A stretch of 8,954 nt of DNA from Euryarchaeota archaeon UBA33 (GTDB lineage Archaea > Thermoplasmatota > E2 > DHVEG-1). Numbering within the stretch: position 1 is the stretch's first letter; every line of letters begins with the position of its first letter. The translations under genes and the position numbers were made by a program. Below the pieces are notes generated by a model that saw only the letters and a list, made by a program, of their open reading frames with translations, was not told where the DNA came from and made no database searches. This document shows positions 6,788 through 8,954 of this stretch, in pieces. The stretch spans positions 35,004-43,957 of the forward strand of contig DAYE01000048.1 in NCBI GenBank assembly GCA_002506745.1, in the 5' to 3' direction.

Positions 6788-6878
6788 TGACGGCTAAGTC
6801 TGACTCTTTAGCATTCTCTTGCTTTGGTGTTTCTCCGATATCCTTATTAAAAGAATTCTGTTTTCGAGTTTCGGACAC
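6780..6878 (-). CDS. Possible micro-ORF (32 residues) convergent with cgi121
   Basis: A GTG at 6878 opens a frame of 32 codons ending in TAA at 6780, overlapping the end of cgi121 by 8 bp. The peptide is hydrophilic and looks more protein-like than random: SETRKQNSFNKDIGE, then TPKQENAKESDLAVII. The frame stays open upstream to about 6916 but offers no better start codon. No Shine-Dalgarno motif precedes the GTG; the shared TATA-like region at 6892-6902 lies about 20 bases upstream. It may be a real small protein, the remnant of a longer gene, or chance. I do not recognise the sequence. A 36-codon frame on the plus strand (6787-6897, starting inside the cgi121 stop) is the competing reading. 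Confidence 0.25.
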   Translation of the reverse strand: MSETRKQNSFNKDIGETPKQENAKESDLAVII

Positions 6879-6926
6879 GATTATATCAAAGTTATAGTAT
6901 AACGTAATTATCTGTCTTTCTTACTT
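6788..6926. other. Intergenic region between cgi121 and the tRNA gene
   Basis: This 139-bp stretch contains the possible minus-strand micro-ORF described separately, the promoter of the tRNA at its right end, and several T-runs on the plus strand that might end the hel308-cgi121 message. I looked for C/D box motifs (RTGATGA with CTGA) and found no convincing pair. Confidence 0.4.
6892..6902 (+). promoter_or_regulatory. TATA-like box of the tRNA-Arg gene
   Basis: TTATAGTATAA is centred about 30 bases upstream of the first base of the mature tRNA, which places transcription start a few bases before the tRNA at about 6923. This is the usual archaeal tRNA arrangement. The element reads almost the same on the minus strand and could work in both directions. 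Confidence 0.5.
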
Positions 6927-7000
6927 GCCCGTATGGGGTAGCTTGGATATCCTAGAGGCCTGCGGAGCCTCAGACCCGGGTTCGAATCCCGGTGCGGGCG
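6927..7000 (+). tRNA. tRNA-Arg with anticodon GCG
   Basis: The 74 bases fold into a complete cloverleaf. The acceptor stem pairs GCCCGTA with TGCGGGC (one U-G pair) and the discriminator is G73. The D arm is 6936-6952, with AGCTTGGATA as its loop. The anticodon stem GAGGC/GCCTC is perfect around the loop CTGCGGA, giving anticodon GCG at 6962-6964, which reads the arginine codons CGC and CGU. The variable loop is four bases, and the T stem CCGGG/CCCGG is perfect around TTCGAAT. A20, an arginine identity base in bacteria, is present. There is no intron and CCA is not encoded. The position 13-22 pair is a T-T mismatch and 10-25 a G-U. Confidence 0.95.
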
Positions 7001-7223
7001 TGATAATATATAGCACGAAATATTTACAAAAATCAGGTTTCTAATAATATGTTTTTAAAGAAAACCTCTGGTTTTTTGTAATGTTGAAATGACATTGATA
7101 TAAGAAAATCTATTATTTTTGGATTAAGAAATATATATTTAGAGTAAAATTTTCAATTTGTACAAAAAACAAATAATTACTTTATTATATTTCTCGCTTC
7201 TAGTGTATTATAGAGGATATATT
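7001..7223 (+). promoter_or_regulatory. AT-rich leader between tRNA-Arg and the HAF-repeat gene, with candidate promoters
   Basis: These 223 bases are clearly more AT-rich than the flanking genes and hold no supported gene. Two TATA-like elements precede the next gene: AAATATATATTT (about 7129-7140), which would give a leader of about 60 bases, and TTTATTATATTT (7181-7192), which would give a leader of about 12 bases starting at the GAGGAT ribosome binding site (7213-7218). The second has the better spacing for a short archaeal leader. No copy of the tRNA 3' end was seen here. Confidence 0.4.
7061..7077 (+). terminator. Small hairpin plus T-run after the tRNA
   Basis: AAAACC and GGTTTT pair around the loop TCT, and the second arm runs into six T residues. 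An imperfect match to CAGGTTTC at 7034-7041 could form a longer alternative stem. It may end the tRNA transcript, although T-runs alone are normally enough in archaea. Confidence 0.3.
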
Positions 7224-8780
7224 ATGAAAATAAGAAAAGCAAGAATATATGCAGTCTGTATAACGGTGTTGTTTTCCTTGACTATAGTCTCAACAATAAC
7301 TACTGCAGTAAAAATACCTGGAAAAGAAGCCATGAATATTGATGCAGTACGTAATATTTCATACCCAAATCATCTCCTGCCACACCGAAACATGGCTTCC
7401 TACAAATCAGCAGACCAAATTAAGCAACCCAACCCACAATATATCACCATTGACTTAGCAGAAGCTACAGATCCATTAGGTGTTACTAATAGTGAAGCAG
7501 TCGGAATTAATAATAACGGTGAAATTGTTGGGTTTGAAGAACTTGATGCCTTCAAATATCGGTCAATTTATTGGAGTCAGAATGGAACTGCCTCAATCCT
7601 AGAAAATAATGAAGGCGATAATTCAAGTCGGCCTTACATGATCGATGATAATGGTCTCATTTTAGGATGGTCTGCCCTTGTTTGGTACGAGTGGATTGGA
7701 GAATTTCAAAAACTACACATGAATCAAACAGCGGTCACCTGGAAAGACAAGGTTGTCTCAAGTCTAAACGATGAAATTACGGGTGGTGATACGCTAGATC
7801 TCTACCATGCCAGGGACAACAATGATGCTGGAACAATAGTTGGCTCAGGCGCACCGCCAGGAAACATCCCACCACCATGGTGGCCAAATGGCTTTATCTT
7901 CGATGATGGAATCGTCACTGATCTCGGGACAGGTACGTATCCCTATGCCATCAACAACCAAGGCCATATCGCTGGATACATCGACGCTGATTTTAACCAT
8001 GCCTATGAATGGGAAAACGGAAACTTAATTGATTTGAACGATGACCCCATCATCAAGGCAAATTATAGCCAAGCATACGATATCAATGATAATAATGTCG
8101 TTGTAGGCACATGCCAATATTCATATAATTCATCATATCCAGCTCCAAATTATGAACCTGCAGTATGGAAGAACCACGAGGCCATTCGGATCCTGCCGAC
8201 TGGCCATCAATACATGGGGCAAGCTAACGCGGTCAATGAAAATGATGAGGTGATTGGTTATTATGACGATTTGGACGCAGGGACTTCGAATGCGTTCCTC
8301 TGGAAAGACGGCGAGCTCACTATCCTGAATGATTACCTCCCAGCAGAGCAGGGCTGGGAATGGATTGTTCCAGATGACATCAACGATTACGGTCAAATAG
8401 TCGGGTTTGGCTATCGAACAGACATAGGCTTTCGAGCATTCCTGATGACCCCAGCTCTACCTATCTTTAACATAGAGATAAAAGGTGGAACGGGGATCAC
8501 CGCATCCATTAAAAACACTGGTTATGCACCAGCAACCAATTTATCCTGGAGCATTGTCGTAGACGGAGGTCTTATCGTTCTTGGGAAAGAAACCACCGGT
8601 TCGATACCGACTATTGCCGTCGGAGAGAAATTAACGGTCCTTGGTGCACCAAAAGGTATTGGATTAGGAATAATTTTCCCAATGCCGAGTATAAAGATTA
8701 ACATCATTTGTACCGAAGGTGTGACTGCAACAAAGACAATACAAGCAAAGATTTTCTTCTCAAAGGTCACCCTTCAATAA
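7224..8780 (+). CDS. Secreted HAF-repeat protein, predicted seven-bladed beta-propeller with a C-terminal beta domain
   Basis: The protein has 518 residues from the ATG at 7224, which is preceded by GAGGAT at good spacing; an in-frame TTG at 7158 lacks such a site. Residues 1-28 form a signal peptide (KIRKAR, then a hydrophobic core to about 27). Seven copies of a motif like INNNGEIVG follow, at about residues 95, 140, 199, 243, 287, 337 and 386, spaced 44-59 apart. Each is followed by an aromatic strand such as AYEWENGN or AFLWKDGE. This is the pattern of 'HAF family extracellular repeat' proteins. Seven units suggest a seven-bladed propeller, perhaps closed by the strand YITIDL near residue 73. 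Residues from about 415 (FNIEIKGGTGITASIKNTGYAP) look like a separate Ig-like or CARDB-like domain. There is no C-terminal membrane segment or sorting motif. The function is unknown; surface binding is the likely role. Confidence 0.82.
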   Translation: MKIRKARIYAVCITVLFSLTIVSTITTAVKIPGKEAMNIDAVRNISYPNHLLPHRNMASYKSADQIKQPNPQYITIDLAEATDPLGVTNSEAVGINNNGEIVGFEELDAFKYRSIYWSQNGTASILENNEGDNSSRPYMIDDNGLILGWSALVWYEWIGEFQKLHMNQTAVTWKDKVVSSLNDEITGGDTLDLYHARDNNDAGTIVGSGAPPGNIPPPWWPNGFIFDDGIVTDLGTGTYPYAINNQGHIAGYIDADFNHAYEWENGNLIDLNDDPIIKANYSQAYDINDNNVVVGTCQYSYNSSYPAPNYEPAVWKNHEAIRILPTGHQYMGQANAVNENDEVIGYYDDLDAGTSNAFLWKDGELTILNDYLPAEQGWEWIVPDDINDYGQIVGFGYRTDIGFRAFLMTPALPIFNIEIKGGTGITASIKNTGYAPATNLSWSIVVDGGLIVLGKETTGSIPTIAVGEKLTVLGAPKGIGLGIIFPMPSIKINIICTEGVTATKTIQAKIFFSKVTLQ

Positions 8781-8800
8781 ACGAATAAAACTTTCTCCCA

Positions 8801-8818
8801 TCTCTTTTTTTCTTTTTT
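8801..8818 (+). terminator. T-rich terminator after the HAF-repeat gene
   Basis: Two adjoining T-runs (eight and six T residues in a pyrimidine tract) lie about 20 bases after the stop codon at 8780. Archaeal RNA polymerase terminates at such tracts without needing a hairpin, and no stem is evident just before it. Confidence 0.55.
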
Positions 8819-8832
8819 AATCATTTGATTCG

Positions 8833-8841
8833 CATAAAAAA
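8833..8841 (+). promoter_or_regulatory. TATA-like box ahead of a possible new gene
   Basis: The stretch CATAAAAAA is centred about 25 bases before the GTG at 8861, the distance expected for a leaderless archaeal start. The support is positional only, in AT-rich sequence. Confidence 0.25.
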
Positions 8842-8849
8842 CCATTGAG

Positions 8850-8898
8850 TCTTTAAAACCGTGTCAATACTTCTGATTCCAAAGAAAAGTTTTAAAGA
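8850..8898. repeat. Pair of 10-bp inverted repeats, 29 bp apart
   Basis: TCTTTAAAAC (8850-8859) and GTTTTAAAGA (8889-8898) are exact reverse complements. They flank the possible GTG start at 8861. A match of this length at this distance is expected a few times by chance in an AT-rich window of this size, so the pair is recorded without a function. Confidence 0.35.
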
Positions 8899-8954
8899 AA
8901 AAAAATTACTCATTAAGCGAATTGAACAGCTTGAAAAAGAAAAATATGAGAAAT
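8861..8954 (+). CDS. Possible start of a further gene, running off the window
   Basis: From the GTG at 8861 the frame stays open to the window edge for 31 codons. The peptide begins VSILLIPKKSFKEKK and goes on with LLIKRIEQLEKEKYEK, lysine- and glutamate-rich and likely helical, perhaps coiled-coil. There is no Shine-Dalgarno motif; a TATA-like element about 25 bases upstream would make the start leaderless. The sequence is AT-rich and short, so chance openness is a serious alternative, and an ATG in another frame at 8946 is equally possible as the real start. Confidence 0.25.
   Translation, partial: MSILLIPKKSFKEKKLLIKRIEQLEKEKYEK

Noticed and set aside
6787..6897. 36-codon plus-strand ORF starting inside the cgi121 stop codon
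   Set aside because: The serine/phenylalanine/cysteine-rich peptide looks like the antisense of the more protein-like minus-strand frame and has no independent support.
6927..7000. tRNA-Arg as a target of the KEOPS complex encoded in part next door
   Set aside because: KEOPS modifies A37 of tRNAs reading ANN codons; this tRNA reads CGC/CGU and has G37, so adjacency to cgi121 is not a substrate link.
7158..7223. TTG at 7158 as the start of the HAF-repeat protein
   Set aside because: It has no ribosome binding site and would put a second hydrophobic stretch before a well-formed signal peptide; the ATG at 7224 has GAGGAT upstream.
8850..8898. GTTTTAAAG element as a CRISPR repeat
   Set aside because: There are only two short copies, in opposite orientation, with no regular array and no cas genes.

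Overview
The window looks like a stretch of an archaeal chromosome, most likely euryarchaeal. It carries archaeal initiation factor 5A with its hypusine loop, a Hel308-type helicase, the KEOPS subunit Cgi121, an archaeal RecJ-like DHH nuclease, a tRNA without an encoded CCA end, Shine-Dalgarno motifs of the GGTGA/GAGG type, and TATA-like boxes about 25 bases upstream of some starts. Base composition is moderate. The secreted HAF-repeat protein and its C-terminal domain remind me of sediment Thermoplasmata genomes, but that placement comes from memory and is weak.

Layout. Bases 1-950 (+) hold the 3' part of a RecJ-like single-strand nuclease gene. Convergent with it, and overlapping its end by 16 bp, is a leftward block of five genes covering 935-4018. 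In transcription order these are a small zinc-ribbon protein, a stand-alone EF-Tu domain-2-like protein, aIF5A, an agmatinase-family ureohydrolase, and a membrane-anchored FKBP-type prolyl isomerase. The second and third overlap by ATGA; the other gaps are 57, 35 and 32 bp. A short divergent promoter region (4019-4094) separates this block from a rightward pair: hel308 and cgi121, again joined by an ATGA overlap. Next come a small intergenic region with a possible micro-ORF on the minus strand, a tRNA-Arg(GCG) at 6927-7000, an AT-rich leader, and a secreted protein with seven HAF-type repeats. The window ends after a T-rich terminator-like tract, with an AT-rich segment that may hold the start of another gene.

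How the genes work together. The leftward block links translation with polyamine supply. An agmatinase-family enzyme makes putrescine or spermidine precursors, spermidine donates the aminobutyl group that modifies the lysine of aIF5A, and two small translation-like proteins precede them. The FKBP gene at the end seems to have its own promoter with a leaderless start, so it may be only partly tied to the block. The rightward pair couples a replication-fork helicase to a subunit of the tRNA t6A-modifying KEOPS complex. The last part, from the tRNA on, looks like accessory sequence: an AT-rich leader followed by a secreted, probably beta-propeller, surface protein.

Most of the window is ordinary, well-conserved archaeal housekeeping sequence. 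I see no CRISPR array, insertion sequence, toxin-antitoxin pair or evident defence system. The points most worth a second look are the very large insertion in the FKBP fold, the uncharacterised small genes ahead of aIF5A, the minus-strand micro-ORF beside the tRNA promoter, and the tRNA-adjacent HAF protein.
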